Positions 43,158 through 52,110 of a DNA stretch of 64,000 nucleotides are shown in pieces (within the stretch, counting starts at the first letter, position 1; every line of letters starts with the position of its first letter). Made by a program: the position numbers and the translations under genes. This stretch comes from JANYCO01 sp031416415. GTDB lineage: Bacteria > Bacteroidota > Bacteroidia > Cytophagales > Cytophagaceae. Where the stretch lies: the NCBI GenBank assembly GCA_031416415.1, contig JANOTP010000284.1, positions 20,671 to 84,670 on the forward strand. The letters run 5' to 3'. The notes beneath the pieces are model-generated. The model saw only the letters and a program-made list of their open reading frames with translations. It was not told the origin of the DNA and did not search any database.

Positions 43158-43211
43158 AGATACAAGATGTCAGATTCCAGATAGTGAGAAATATTTTTAA
43201 GTATGGTATCT
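43158..43211. repeat. Heptamer AGATNNN repeat island, partly palindromic
   Basis: From 43158 the plus strand reads AGATACA AGATGTC AGATTCC AGATAGT, four units of a 7-bp period. AGATACC occurs inverted at 43205-43211. A similar island lies at 62570-62666. It occupies the space after miaA, facing the ABC gene. Confidence 0.6.
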
Positions 43212-43223
43212 GATAGTTAGTAT

Positions 43224-43841
43224 TTATCGCAATTCCTGCATTTTAATTTCCTGATCACAAAAATCATGTTCATAGCGTTGGTTAGAACATATAATAATAC
43301 TACGTTTAAAAAGTTGTTGGTTTATTTCTTCCAGATACCAGTCAATGCCTTTGCTGTCGAGGTTCGTAGTGGGTTCATCCAGCATTAGAATGGGGGTGCT
43401 TGAAAATAACGCTAATCCTAGTTTAACGCGCTGTTTCATACCAGAAGATAGAATTCTTATTTCTTTATCGGCAGCGTGTTCTAGTTTTATTTTTGAGAGA
43501 AATTCCTCGGTGGAAATAGTATTTGAAAAAGGTTTAAAGCCTTTATGGAAATCTGCCAGTTCACGAATTGTCATTTCTTCTATTAGCTCTAGATAAGGAG
43601 CGGCAAAGGAAAGGTGTTGAAAAAAGTATTCTGGGTAAATGAGTAATTTTTTTTCTTGATAAAATAATTGTCCTTCCGAAGGAAGTGTCGCTCCTGCTAT
43701 TACTTGAAGTAAGGTGGATTTACCAGAACCGTTAGGACCCGTTACAGCTAGGGATTGGTTGTTGATTATTTTTATTGAAAAATTCCTGAAGATCCATTCT
43801 TTATTAAATTTCTTTCCGATATTTTCGGCGATAATTTCCAT
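43224..43841 (-). CDS. ABC transporter ATP-binding protein (CcmA/LolD-like size)
   Basis: 205 residues: Walker A GPNGSGKS (35-42), signature LSSGMKQR (131-138), Walker B ILMLDEP (151-157). The LSSGMKQR signature is the form seen in heme exporter CcmA-like and antibiotic-export ATPases. No permease gene lies beside it. It closes the lpx block, 55 bp after lpxA, in the place where other Bacteroidota often have efp. The substrate is not known. Confidence 0.85.
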   Translation of the reverse strand: MEIIAENIGKKFNKEWIFRNFSIKIINNQSLAVTGPNGSGKSTLLQVIAGATLPSEGQLFYQEKKLLIYPEYFFQHLSFAAPYLELIEEMTIRELADFHKGFKPFSNTISTEEFLSKIKLEHAADKEIRILSSGMKQRVKLGLALFSSTPILMLDEPTTNLDSKGIDWYLEEINQQLFKRSIIICSNQRYEHDFCDQEIKMQELR

Positions 43842-43896
43842 AAATGAATTTTCAGGAATTTTAGTTTTGAACTGTTGACCGTAATTTATCGATCAA

Positions 43897-44676
43897 CTAT
43901 TGAGTAAAGCCTTTCATAATACCTCTGTCAGAACTTTGGATAAAATTTATAATTTCATCTTTTTCTTTTGAAGGTGGAAAATCTACTTCTAAGATTTGTA
44001 TTGCTTTAGAAGTATTATATCCTTTAAGGTAAATGTTTCTGTAGATATTTTGTATTTCGTTTATCTTATCGTTAGTAAAACCTCTCCTTCTTAATCCTAT
44101 TGAATTGATACCGCAATAAGAAAGTGGCTCACGAGCAGCTTTAGTGAAGGGTGGAACATCTTTTCTTACTAGAGAACCTCCAGAAATAATAGTGTGTGCG
44201 CCAATTTTAACGAATTGATGTACAGCAGTGGTACCGCTGATGATAGCCCAGTCGTCAACAATAATATGACCCGCAAGTTGCGTGGCATTTCCTAATATAC
44301 AGTTATTACCCACTATACAATCGTGTGCTACGTGTACATAGGCCATTAGAAGACAGTTTTGGCCAACTATTGTAGTAAATTTGTCTTTAGTACCTCGACT
44401 TATTGTTACACATTCTCTAATAACAGTGTTGTCACCAATTATAGCAGTCGTTTCCTCACCATCAAATTTAAGGTCTTGAGGAATAGATGAAATTACTGCA
44501 CCAGGAAATATTTTACAATTTTTTCCGATACGGGCTCCTTCCATAATTGTCACATTGGAACCTATCCATGTTCCTTCTCCTATTTCTACGTTTTTGTAAA
44601 TAGTAGTGAAAGGTTCTATTACGACATTGGCGCCTATTTTTGCCTCTGGATGTATAAATGCTAAAGGTTGAATCAT
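43897..44676 (-). CDS. lpxA: UDP-N-acetylglucosamine acyltransferase LpxA
   Basis: 259 residues, a left-handed beta-helix of hexapeptide repeats ([LIV]GxNxx-like) with catalytic His118 in VHVAHDCIVGN, then a C-terminal helical domain (RRRGFTNDKINEIQNIYRN). It transfers a hydroxyacyl chain from ACP to UDP-GlcNAc, the first step of lipid A synthesis. It follows the LpxC-FabZ gene by 19 bp in the normal gene order. Confidence 0.96.
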   Translation of the reverse strand: MIQPLAFIHPEAKIGANVVIEPFTTIYKNVEIGEGTWIGSNVTIMEGARIGKNCKIFPGAVISSIPQDLKFDGEETTAIIGDNTVIRECVTISRGTKDKFTTIVGQNCLLMAYVHVAHDCIVGNNCILGNATQLAGHIIVDDWAIISGTTAVHQFVKIGAHTIISGGSLVRKDVPPFTKAAREPLSYCGINSIGLRRRGFTNDKINEIQNIYRNIYLKGYNTSKAIQILEVDFPPSKEKDEIINFIQSSDRGIMKGFTQ

Positions 44677-44695
44677 TTTACTAGACTATAATACA

Positions 44696-46087
44696 TTATT
44701 GTTTTTTTACCATACTTGCGGTTACTGTAGCTTCGCATACCAGTTGACCTGCTACGAAAGCTTGTCCGCTTAATTTTGCAATCCCTCTTTTAATAGGGGC
44801 TAGTAATTCGCATCTGAATACAAGAGTATCTCCTGGAACTACAGGTTTTCTAAATTTACAATCTTCAATCGCAAGAAAGTAAGTCCAATAATTTTCTGGA
44901 TCTGGAACTGAATTCAACACTAGAATTCCTCCTGTTTGAGCCATTGCTTCAATTTGTAAAACACCTGGCATAATTGGATTGCCAGGAAAATGTCCTTGAA
45001 AGAAAGGTTCGTTGATGGTAACGTTTTTAATACCTACTACAACTTTATCTTCCAAATGAATGATTTTGTCTACCAGTTTGAAAGGATAAGTATGCGGTAA
45101 TGCTTTATATATTTTATTTACATCCATTACAGGCGGTTGGCTCGGATCGTATTTAGGAGCCTGATTCCTGGATGTTTCTTTCATTAATTTCTTGATCTTT
45201 TTTGCAAAAGCTACATTTGCAGCATGTCCGGGACGAGCAGCAAGGATTTGAGCTTTTAGAGGTCTGCCTATTAAAGCAAGGTCTCCAATTACATCTAATA
45301 GTTTGTGACGAGCCGGTTCGTTGTTGTAGCGAAGCTCTACGTTATTTAGTATGCCTTCTTTTTTTACTTCTACCTTTTGTTTGTTGAATAATTTGGCAAG
45401 AGATTCTAATTCTTCATCTTTTACGATTCTATCAACAACAACAATTGCATTGTTTAAATCGCCACCTTTGATAAGGTTTTGTTTGTGTAACATTTCTAAT
45501 TCGTGTAGAAAACAAAATGTACGACAAGCCGCTATTTCTTTAGAAAACTGAGTAATGTTAGTAAGTGAAGCATGTTGGCTACCTAATACAGGAGAATTAT
45601 AATCAACCATTACCGTAACTCTGTAATCGTCGAGGGGAAGCGCAGCAATTTCAATCTGATTTTCTTCGTCTTTATAAAAAATACTATGAGGTATTTCATA
45701 AAAATTTCTGAGCGCATTTTGCTCTTCCATTCCTACATCTTCCAATACGTCTACAAAAGGTTTAGAACTACCGTCCATGATAGGAGGTTCAGGTCCATCC
45801 AGTTGTATAAGAATATTGTCTATTTGAAGTCCTACTAGAGCGGCTAAGGTGTGTTCTACGGTATTGACACGAGCACCGTTTTTTTCAATCGTAGTTCCTC
45901 TAGATAAATCTACTACATAGTCAACGTCAGCTTCTACAGTAGGTTGACCAGGAAGATCGGTACGTTGAAATACAATTCCGTGATTAATTGGGGCTGGAAC
46001 AAAAGTCATGTTTACCTTAACCCCTGTATGCAATCCAACACCGGAAAGAGTCACCGGTTTTTTGATTGTTTGTTGTTTTTGATTCAC
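44696..46087 (-). CDS. lpxC/fabZ: LpxC-FabZ bifunctional protein
   Basis: 463 residues, start GTG. Residues 1-305 are LpxC, UDP-3-O-acyl-GlcNAc deacetylase, with zinc ligands His79 (NTVEHTLAAL), His261 and Asp265 (RHKLLDVIGD), and catalytic His288. Residues 325-463 are FabZ, beta-hydroxyacyl-ACP dehydratase, with His366 (GHFPGNPIMPGV) and Glu380. The fusion is characteristic of Bacteroidota and couples lipid A commitment with fatty-acid supply. Between lpxD and lpxA. Confidence 0.96.
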   Translation of the reverse strand: MNQKQQTIKKPVTLSGVGLHTGVKVNMTFVPAPINHGIVFQRTDLPGQPTVEADVDYVVDLSRGTTIEKNGARVNTVEHTLAALVGLQIDNILIQLDGPEPPIMDGSSKPFVDVLEDVGMEEQNALRNFYEIPHSIFYKDEENQIEIAALPLDDYRVTVMVDYNSPVLGSQHASLTNITQFSKEIAACRTFCFLHELEMLHKQNLIKGGDLNNAIVVVDRIVKDEELESLAKLFNKQKVEVKKEGILNNVELRYNNEPARHKLLDVIGDLALIGRPLKAQILAARPGHAANVAFAKKIKKLMKETSRNQAPKYDPSQPPVMDVNKIYKALPHTYPFKLVDKIIHLEDKVVVGIKNVTINEPFFQGHFPGNPIMPGVLQIEAMAQTGGILVLNSVPDPENYWTYFLAIEDCKFRKPVVPGDTLVFRCELLAPIKRGIAKLSGQAFVAGQLVCEATVTASMVKKQ

Positions 46088-46177
46088 TATAAATTAGTTA
46101 AATAAAGTAGTCTCTCATTGTATTTTTCTAATGCGAGATAAATTTTTAATATAATAACGCTTTAAAATTGAAACACG

Positions 46178-47221
46178 TTATAAAGACTGCAAATGTAATA
46201 TTTTTTCTTCCAATTCCTCAATACGTTTCTGCAAATCGGGTAATTTTTTAAAAACGGAGGCAGATTTTAAATGGGATACATAGTCGAATGCCGGCGCTCC
46301 TAAAACAGAAGTTCCTTCTTTAGTAATAGACTTAGTTACACCTGATTGTGCTCCTATATTGGTTCTATTAGCAATTATAAGATGCCCAATAATTCCTGCT
46401 TGTCCGCCAATCATGGTGCTTTCTCCAACCTTGGAAGACCCTGAAATCCCAGTTTGTGCGGCTATTACAGTGTTTTTACCAATCTCTACATTGTGAGCTA
46501 TTTGAATGAGATTATCTAGTTTCACTCCGTCGTGAATAATGGTAGAACCCATTGTAGCGCAGTCTATTACAGTATTAGCACCAATATCCACATGATTACC
46601 AATAATTACGTTACCAACTTGAGGTATAGTTTTAAATGTACCATCCGTTTGAGGTGCAAATCCAAATCCATCACTTCCTACCACAGCTCCAGCTTGAATC
46701 GTACAATGGTGCCCAATAATAGTGCTAGAATATATTTTAACTCCAGAATATAAAATTGAATTATCACCTATTGTAACATTATCTCCAATGTACACATGAG
46801 GATAGAGTTTTACATTTTTTCCTATTTTACAATTGTTTCCAATATAAGAAAATGCTCCTCTGTATATATTTTCCCCTATTTCAACACTATCTGAAATATA
46901 GCTTGGATTTTCAACACCCTTTTTTACAAAACTGATAATTTTATGATATTCTTCAAGAAGTGTACTAAAGCTAGTATAAGGATCGTCAACGGCTATAAGT
47001 GTAGCTTTAATTTCATCTTTAGGCGAAAAATCTTTGCTTACAATCACAACACTATTATCAGGAGTATCATAAATGAAATTTTCATATTTTGGATTGGACA
47101 AAAATGCGATGCTACCCGCAGTAGCTTCTTGAATTTTTGCCAATTTATTTACCTTCAAGGTATCTGACCCTTTAACCGTTCCTCCAATAAGAAAAGCTAT
47201 CTCTTTCGCTGTAAATTCCAT
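46178..47221 (-). CDS. lpxD: UDP-3-O-acylglucosamine N-acyltransferase LpxD
   Basis: 347 residues. N-terminal uridine-binding domain (MEFTAKEIAFLIGG, FLSNPKYENF), a long left-handed beta-helix of hexapeptide repeats with catalytic His243 in IQIAHNVEIGKN, and a short C-terminal helix (LQKRIEELEEKI). Adds the second acyl chain in lipid A synthesis. Upstream neighbour HD hydrolase ends 27 bp before it, so they may be one transcript. Confidence 0.96.
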   Translation of the reverse strand: MEFTAKEIAFLIGGTVKGSDTLKVNKLAKIQEATAGSIAFLSNPKYENFIYDTPDNSVVIVSKDFSPKDEIKATLIAVDDPYTSFSTLLEEYHKIISFVKKGVENPSYISDSVEIGENIYRGAFSYIGNNCKIGKNVKLYPHVYIGDNVTIGDNSILYSGVKIYSSTIIGHHCTIQAGAVVGSDGFGFAPQTDGTFKTIPQVGNVIIGNHVDIGANTVIDCATMGSTIIHDGVKLDNLIQIAHNVEIGKNTVIAAQTGISGSSKVGESTMIGGQAGIIGHLIIANRTNIGAQSGVTKSITKEGTSVLGAPAFDYVSHLKSASVFKKLPDLQKRIEELEEKILHLQSL

Positions 47222-47248
47222 CTAAATGGGATTATTTTAATTTAACTA

Positions 47249-48481
47249 TTACAAAGATACATATTTCGGTGAGCATAAGTAGTGTTTTTTTACAATTTTG
47301 CTCATCGCCTTAATGTTCGGTAAATCAGAAGCTTCTGCTATGTCTTGTATTTTTCCATTTTTCCTTAAAATATTAATTTTCTCAGAACCGGATATATATG
47401 CTTCGTTGTTAATGACACCCTTTATTAGAAAATAATCAGTTAACTTTTTTTCAATTTTTAACGATTTGCTAATGTCAAATCTCATGCCATCTAACTGATT
47501 TTGATCAACTGCTTTACTAGAAATAGAAATTTTAAAGAGTTTCCGTTCCAATATTCCCCTTGAAAGGTAGGAAAGAACAAAATCTGGATTGTTAAGCCAT
47601 TTTTTAATACTTACCCACACATCATAATCATCGATACTTATAAACGCATCAAGGTAACTTTTGTTTGATTTTATGTTTTTGGTGGAAACTTGATTTTTTA
47701 GGAAGAAATCAAGCCCTGTTCCAGTATATACCGTTAAATTATCTTCTTTTGCAAGATCTTGTGCTCTTTTAATAACTTGAATAAGCATATTTTCTGCACT
47801 TACGGTAGTTTTATGCAAATATACTTGCCAGTACATAACTCTTCGAGCAATAAGAAAGTGTTCAATACTGTAAATCCCTTTTTCATCGAGAACTAATTTG
47901 TCGTCTACAAGTTCGAAAAGTTTTATAATCCGATCTGATCCAATGGTACCCTCAGAAACTCCTGTATAAAACCCATCTCTTTTTAAATAATCCAAACGGT
48001 CTATATCTATTTGGCCAGAGATAAGTTGGTGAAAGAATTTCCTATTGTATGAATCTTTAAACATCGCAATAGCCAGATCCAATGCTCCATCAAATTCTTT
48101 GTTTATCTGCTGCATAATAACAAGAGAGAGCTCTTCATGATGAATATCTTTTAACAAGGTATATTCAAGTGCATGTGAAAAGGGACCGTGTCCTATATCG
48201 TGTAAAAGAATTGCTACTTGAGCTGCTTCGTATTCTACGTCAGAGATTTCATGTCCTTTAAGTCGAAGGTTGTTTAAAGCTAGACCCATCAAATGCATGG
48301 CACCAAGAGCATGATGAAATCTAGTATGCAAAGCACCAGGATATACCAAGTCTGTAAGCCCCAGCTGACGAATTCTACGAAGCCGCTGAAAAGAAGGATG
48401 TTCAATAATATCAAAGATGAGATCCGTTTCTACATTTATAAATCCATAGATAGGATCGTTAATTATTTTCTTTTTGTTCAT
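47249..48481 (-). CDS. HD-domain phosphohydrolase, SAMHD1/dGTPase-like
   Basis: 410 residues from ATG 48481 (a TTG eight codons earlier is in frame but poor). The metal-binding motif is H56-H57 (TRFHHALG), then His94-Asp95 (LLHDIGHGPFSH) and a distant Asp in IDIDRLDYLKRDGFYTG. The family, related to dNTP triphosphohydrolases, is conserved next to lpxD in Bacteroidota. The substrate in this group is not established. Promoter -7 element just upstream (48503-48510). Confidence 0.87.
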   Translation of the reverse strand: MNKKKIINDPIYGFINVETDLIFDIIEHPSFQRLRRIRQLGLTDLVYPGALHTRFHHALGAMHLMGLALNNLRLKGHEISDVEYEAAQVAILLHDIGHGPFSHALEYTLLKDIHHEELSLVIMQQINKEFDGALDLAIAMFKDSYNRKFFHQLISGQIDIDRLDYLKRDGFYTGVSEGTIGSDRIIKLFELVDDKLVLDEKGIYSIEHFLIARRVMYWQVYLHKTTVSAENMLIQVIKRAQDLAKEDNLTVYTGTGLDFFLKNQVSTKNIKSNKSYLDAFISIDDYDVWVSIKKWLNNPDFVLSYLSRGILERKLFKISISSKAVDQNQLDGMRFDISKSLKIEKKLTDYFLIKGVINNEAYISGSEKINILRKNGKIQDIAEASDLPNIKAMSKIVKKHYLCSPKYVSL

Positions 48482-48502
48482 AAAAATTGGTAGTATTGAA
48501 TA

Positions 48503-48510
48503 CAAAAATA
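48503..48510 (-). promoter_or_regulatory. -7 element before the HD hydrolase
   Basis: TATTTTTG on the minus strand, ending 21 bp before the ATG. No clear -33 TTTG; it overlaps the region upstream of the divergent CapA gene. Confidence 0.42.
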
Positions 48511-48522
48511 ACAGCTTAGTTT

Positions 48523-49605
48523 ATGAAATCTCAGTTAAGATCTATATTAATATACACATTTGTCCTACAATGTACAGGAATCGCTTTTTCACAAAATGTA
48601 ACTATTCAGGAAGAAGTTAAATCAACAAATGAAACAGTTACAATAATAGGAGTGGGGGATATAATGCTAGGTACTCATTTTCCTTCTCCTAATTATTTGC
48701 CTCCCAACGATGGTAAAACAATTTTAGATTCTGTAAAGACTTATCTGAAAGATGCTGATGTAACCTTTGGAAATCTGGAAGGGACCTTAGTCGATGAAGG
48801 TGGTGAGGTAAAGCAGTGTAATAATCCCAAAATTTGTTATGCTTTTAAAATGCCAACACGATATGTGAATTATTTAACAGATGCAGGTTTTGATCTGATG
48901 AGTGTGGCCAATAATCATGTAGGTGATTTTGGTGAAACAGGAAGAAAAAGCACGGCTACAACATTGAAAAATGCTGGTCTTGGTTTTGCTGGTTTACTTG
49001 CTTATCCTACCACTGTTATTGAAAGAAATGGAGTGAAGTATGGACTATGCGCCTTTTCGCCAAATACGGGAACACTTGATATCAAAAATATTCCTGTCGC
49101 TGCAAAAATTGTGGAGGCACTTAACGCTCAATGTGATATTTTAATTGTTTCCTTTCATGGAGGAGCAGAAGGTAGTAAAATGTCGCATGTTACAAAAAAA
49201 ACAGAATTATTTTTAGGAGAAGATCGTGGCAATGTTTATGCCTTTAGTCATGCTATGATTGACGCTGGTGCAGATATCGTATTTGGTCATGGTCCTCATG
49301 TGACAAGGGCAGTAGAGACTTATAAAGGTAGATTTATAGCCTACAGTATGGGCAATTTTTGTACTTATGGAAGATTTAATTTGTTAGGTATAAATGGTAT
49401 TGCTCCGATTGTTAAAGTTTACACTTCAAAGAAAGGAGAATTTCAAAAAGCAAAAATTATTTCTATAATTCAGAGAGGAGAGGGGATTCCCGTGGTAGAT
49501 AAAACCAATTGGGTATACAAAGAATTGAAAAAACTTACACATGCCGATTTTCCAGATACACCGCTTAAGTTTACAGAAGACAATGAAATTGTACCTTCGA
49601 AATAA
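48523..49605 (+). CDS. CapA-family protein (metallophosphatase-like)
   Basis: 360 residues. Signal peptide ending SQNV; GVGDIMLGTHF, FGNLEGTL, SVANNHVGDFG, VSFHGGAE, FGHGPH and AYSMGNF follow in the order of CapA/PgsA proteins, with a calcineurin-like metal site. In Bacillus CapA works in poly-gamma-glutamate export; Bacteroidota members are periplasmic, of unclear role. No other cap/pgs genes here. Divergent from the HD gene with a 41-bp gap. Confidence 0.85.
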   Translation: MKSQLRSILIYTFVLQCTGIAFSQNVTIQEEVKSTNETVTIIGVGDIMLGTHFPSPNYLPPNDGKTILDSVKTYLKDADVTFGNLEGTLVDEGGEVKQCNNPKICYAFKMPTRYVNYLTDAGFDLMSVANNHVGDFGETGRKSTATTLKNAGLGFAGLLAYPTTVIERNGVKYGLCAFSPNTGTLDIKNIPVAAKIVEALNAQCDILIVSFHGGAEGSKMSHVTKKTELFLGEDRGNVYAFSHAMIDAGADIVFGHGPHVTRAVETYKGRFIAYSMGNFCTYGRFNLLGINGIAPIVKVYTSKKGEFQKAKIISIIQRGEGIPVVDKTNWVYKELKKLTHADFPDTPLKFTEDNEIVPSK

Positions 49606-49778
49606 TTTTGGAGGGTTTATATTTCTTTATTAATATACAGATAAAACATATCAAGTACTGAGAATGTAATTTATTCTTAGTACTTTTTTTAAGTATAGCA
49701 TATTTTCAACTCCTGTTTTTATGATTTCATACTATCTTATCTTCTCTTGCGTTAGGTACTAAAACAGGTAAGAAAATT

Positions 49779-50486
49779 ATGAAAGTGTTATTGTCAACAG
49801 TCCTGCTTGTGCTGGCTTTATGCCAGTGTGCATGGACACAGCATGTAAGAGAACAGGATATTACATTTCGTATTACGATAGTAAGAGCAATCGATTTAAC
49901 CAATAGTTCAAATCAGAAAATATTTGGTAAAAAAGCATTGATGAGTAGGATTTTAATTGAAGCTGCCCATTCTGGAGCATGCAAGGTCTATCATCCTGAT
50001 ACACTTGATAAGGTGCTTAGTCTTGAAGAAATAAAAGAAAGACTATCGTTTCCTACGGATAGTAATTTAGTCGACCAGTATCTTCCCGAACAACTCTATG
50101 AAGTTGAATTGATGGAAGAATTAATTTTTGATAAGCATCGTTCCGAATTCCGTTTTGTTCCAAAATATATTACCCTTTTTATTCCTGTAGAACTTAATTA
50201 TAGAGCCATCATGGAACCTATAGCAAGCTGGAAGTACGAGGATTACCAAGCTATTTTCAAAACAGATATAAGAGCTTATTCAGAGGCTGTAGGATTTGGA
50301 AAGTCAAAAGTAAATTACAACGAATCGTTATTGTTGAGATCCTATTATTCTCAGATTGTAAAAATTGGTACCTCTGATGATTTATATTTTGATCAGCAAT
50401 ATGCAGATCCTTTGCAGGCTTTTTTAGCTAGAAAAGAAGAAGAAGGGAAAATTCAAGAATTAGTTTACAAAGTATTTCACCCCTAA
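49779..50486 (+). CDS. GldN/PorN-like protein, divergent and outside the gld cluster
   Basis: 235 residues with a signal peptide (VLLSTVLLVLALCQCAW). The line of motifs ITIVRAIDLTNSSNQKIFGK, ELMEELIFDKHRSEFRFVPK, YITLFIPVELNYRAIMEPIA, SYYSQIVKIGTSDDLY resembles GldN (Trp-Arg-x-x-D-L-R...I.EDW.FDK), the periplasmic ring protein of the T9SS core. It is shorter than GldN (about 290-340 residues). The usual gldKLMN partners are not in the window, so this is an extra copy or adapted relative. Function inferred. Confidence 0.68.
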   Translation: MKVLLSTVLLVLALCQCAWTQHVREQDITFRITIVRAIDLTNSSNQKIFGKKALMSRILIEAAHSGACKVYHPDTLDKVLSLEEIKERLSFPTDSNLVDQYLPEQLYEVELMEELIFDKHRSEFRFVPKYITLFIPVELNYRAIMEPIASWKYEDYQAIFKTDIRAYSEAVGFGKSKVNYNESLLLRSYYSQIVKIGTSDDLYFDQQYADPLQAFLARKEEEGKIQELVYKVFHP

Positions 50487-50489
50487 AAA

Positions 50490-51038
50490 TTAAAGAATTC
50501 TTTTAGCAAATAAATACCTTGCTTGATAATACTTTGATCCATTTAAATTTTCTAAAATAACACCTCTGCGACAAGAGTGTATCATCTTAATACCCGTTTC
50601 ATCTACGGTATGTACAATAGCAATATGTCCAATAGATTTACTCTTAATATTAGACCCTTTAAAAAATAATAAATCTCCTTTTTGAACTTCTGATCTATCG
50701 ATCTTTTGAGTGCAAACGGAGGATATTGCTGGGCAGGAATAGGGAACTTTAACATTAAAGGCTTGGTAGACGTGATGCACAAAGCCAGAGCAATCAAATC
50801 CTTTTGCATTTTTACCTGCAATTTTGTAAGGGGTACCAAGATATCGTTCAGCGAAATGAAGCAGGCTATCGGTATTAATTATTTCTTTTAGGCCATACGT
50901 TGTGTTTTTTTCAATGGAATCTTGTTGTAATTGTTGAGAAAAAACAGAAGATGTTATAAAGCACAGAAATACAAACCATAAACTAGGTAATAGTTTGTTT
51001 AATACTAGGAAATTTTTACTTAAACTATTGATATTCAT
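50490..51038 (-). CDS. NlpC/P60 (C40) cell-wall endopeptidase
   Basis: 182 residues. Signal peptide or membrane anchor at 12-35; catalytic Cys83 in FDCSGFVHHV, His138 in IGHIAIVH and His154 complete the C40 triad. A gamma-D-glutamyl-diamino acid endopeptidase cleaving peptidoglycan peptides is the standard role. Divergent from trxB, and near an M23/LysM gene, so wall-remodelling functions cluster here. It converges with the GldN-like gene, only 3 bp apart. Confidence 0.9.
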   Translation of the reverse strand: MNINSLSKNFLVLNKLLPSLWFVFLCFITSSVFSQQLQQDSIEKNTTYGLKEIINTDSLLHFAERYLGTPYKIAGKNAKGFDCSGFVHHVYQAFNVKVPYSCPAISSVCTQKIDRSEVQKGDLLFFKGSNIKSKSIGHIAIVHTVDETGIKMIHSCRRGVILENLNGSKYYQARYLFAKRIL

Positions 51039-51150
51039 ATTTGTTACTCAAGGAAATATACAATAATGATGCTACTTGGAACTATTTTAGTTTGAATACT
51101 ATTTATATTTTACGAAATTGCCAATTACAAAAATATAAAAAATAGCTGTT

Positions 51151-52098
51151 ATGTCTATAGAAAAAGTTCATTGTTTGATTATAGGATCGGGTCCAGCAGG
51201 GTATACTGCTGCCATATATGCCTCACGTGCAGGCCTTAAACCACTTATGTACGCTGGGTCTCAACCTGGTGGTCAGCTGATGATTACTAATGATGTAGAA
51301 AATTATCCTGGATATCCAAAAGGTGTGAACGGTCCTTTGATGATGGAAGACTTTCGTAATCAAGCCATGAGATTTGGTACTGATATTCGTTATGGACTTA
51401 TTGAAAAAGTAGATTTTACTGGTCCGGTGCACAAAGCATGGTCAGACGATGGAAAAGAGATTCATGCTGATTCTATTATTATTGCTACAGGAGCATCAGC
51501 TAAATGGCTAGGTATACCTTCAGAAGATAAATTCAAAACAAATGGTGGTGGTGTTACTGCTTGTGCGGTATGTGATGGTTTTTTCTATAAAGGAATGGAC
51601 GTAGCGGTAGTAGGTGCCGGTGATACAGCTTGTGAAGAGGCTGCTTATCTTTCTAAAATATGTAAAAAAGTGTACATGATAGTTCGTAAAGACGAAATGA
51701 AAGCTTCGTTGATAATGCAAAATCGTGTTAAAAATATTCCAAATATTGAAATTCTTTGGAACTCTGCAACAGACGAAATCCTTGGAGACGACCAAGTAGT
51801 AGGCGTTCGATTAAAAAATACTGTAACGGGTGAACTTTCATTGATAGCAGTGAGTGGTTTTTTCGTTGCGATAGGTCATCAACCTAATGCTGAAGTTTTC
51901 AAAGGTTGGTTAGATATGGATGAAGCAGAATACTTGAAAACTATACCTGGTACAACCAAAACAAATATAGAAGGTGTATTTGCTTGTGGCGATGTGCAGG
52001 ATACTATATACAGACAAGCGGTAACCGCAGCTGGTACTGGATGCATGGCAGCATTGGATGCTGAAAGATATTTGGCTGCTAAAGAAGTAGCAGTGTAA
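51151..52098 (+). CDS. trxB: Thioredoxin-disulfide reductase TrxB
   Basis: 315 residues: FAD site GSGPAGYTAA (12-21), redox pair Cys138-Cys141 (CAVCDGFFY), NADPH site GAGDTACEEA (156-165) and the C-terminal GDVQDTIYRQAVTAAGTGC. Reduces thioredoxin with NADPH in the cytoplasm. Upstream of the M23/LysM gene by 12 bp, so probably cotranscribed. Confidence 0.95.
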   Translation: MSIEKVHCLIIGSGPAGYTAAIYASRAGLKPLMYAGSQPGGQLMITNDVENYPGYPKGVNGPLMMEDFRNQAMRFGTDIRYGLIEKVDFTGPVHKAWSDDGKEIHADSIIIATGASAKWLGIPSEDKFKTNGGGVTACAVCDGFFYKGMDVAVVGAGDTACEEAAYLSKICKKVYMIVRKDEMKASLIMQNRVKNIPNIEILWNSATDEILGDDQVVGVRLKNTVTGELSLIAVSGFFVAIGHQPNAEVFKGWLDMDEAEYLKTIPGTTKTNIEGVFACGDVQDTIYRQAVTAAGTGCMAALDAERYLAAKEVAV

Positions 52099-52110
52099 GA
52101 AAAATACAGA

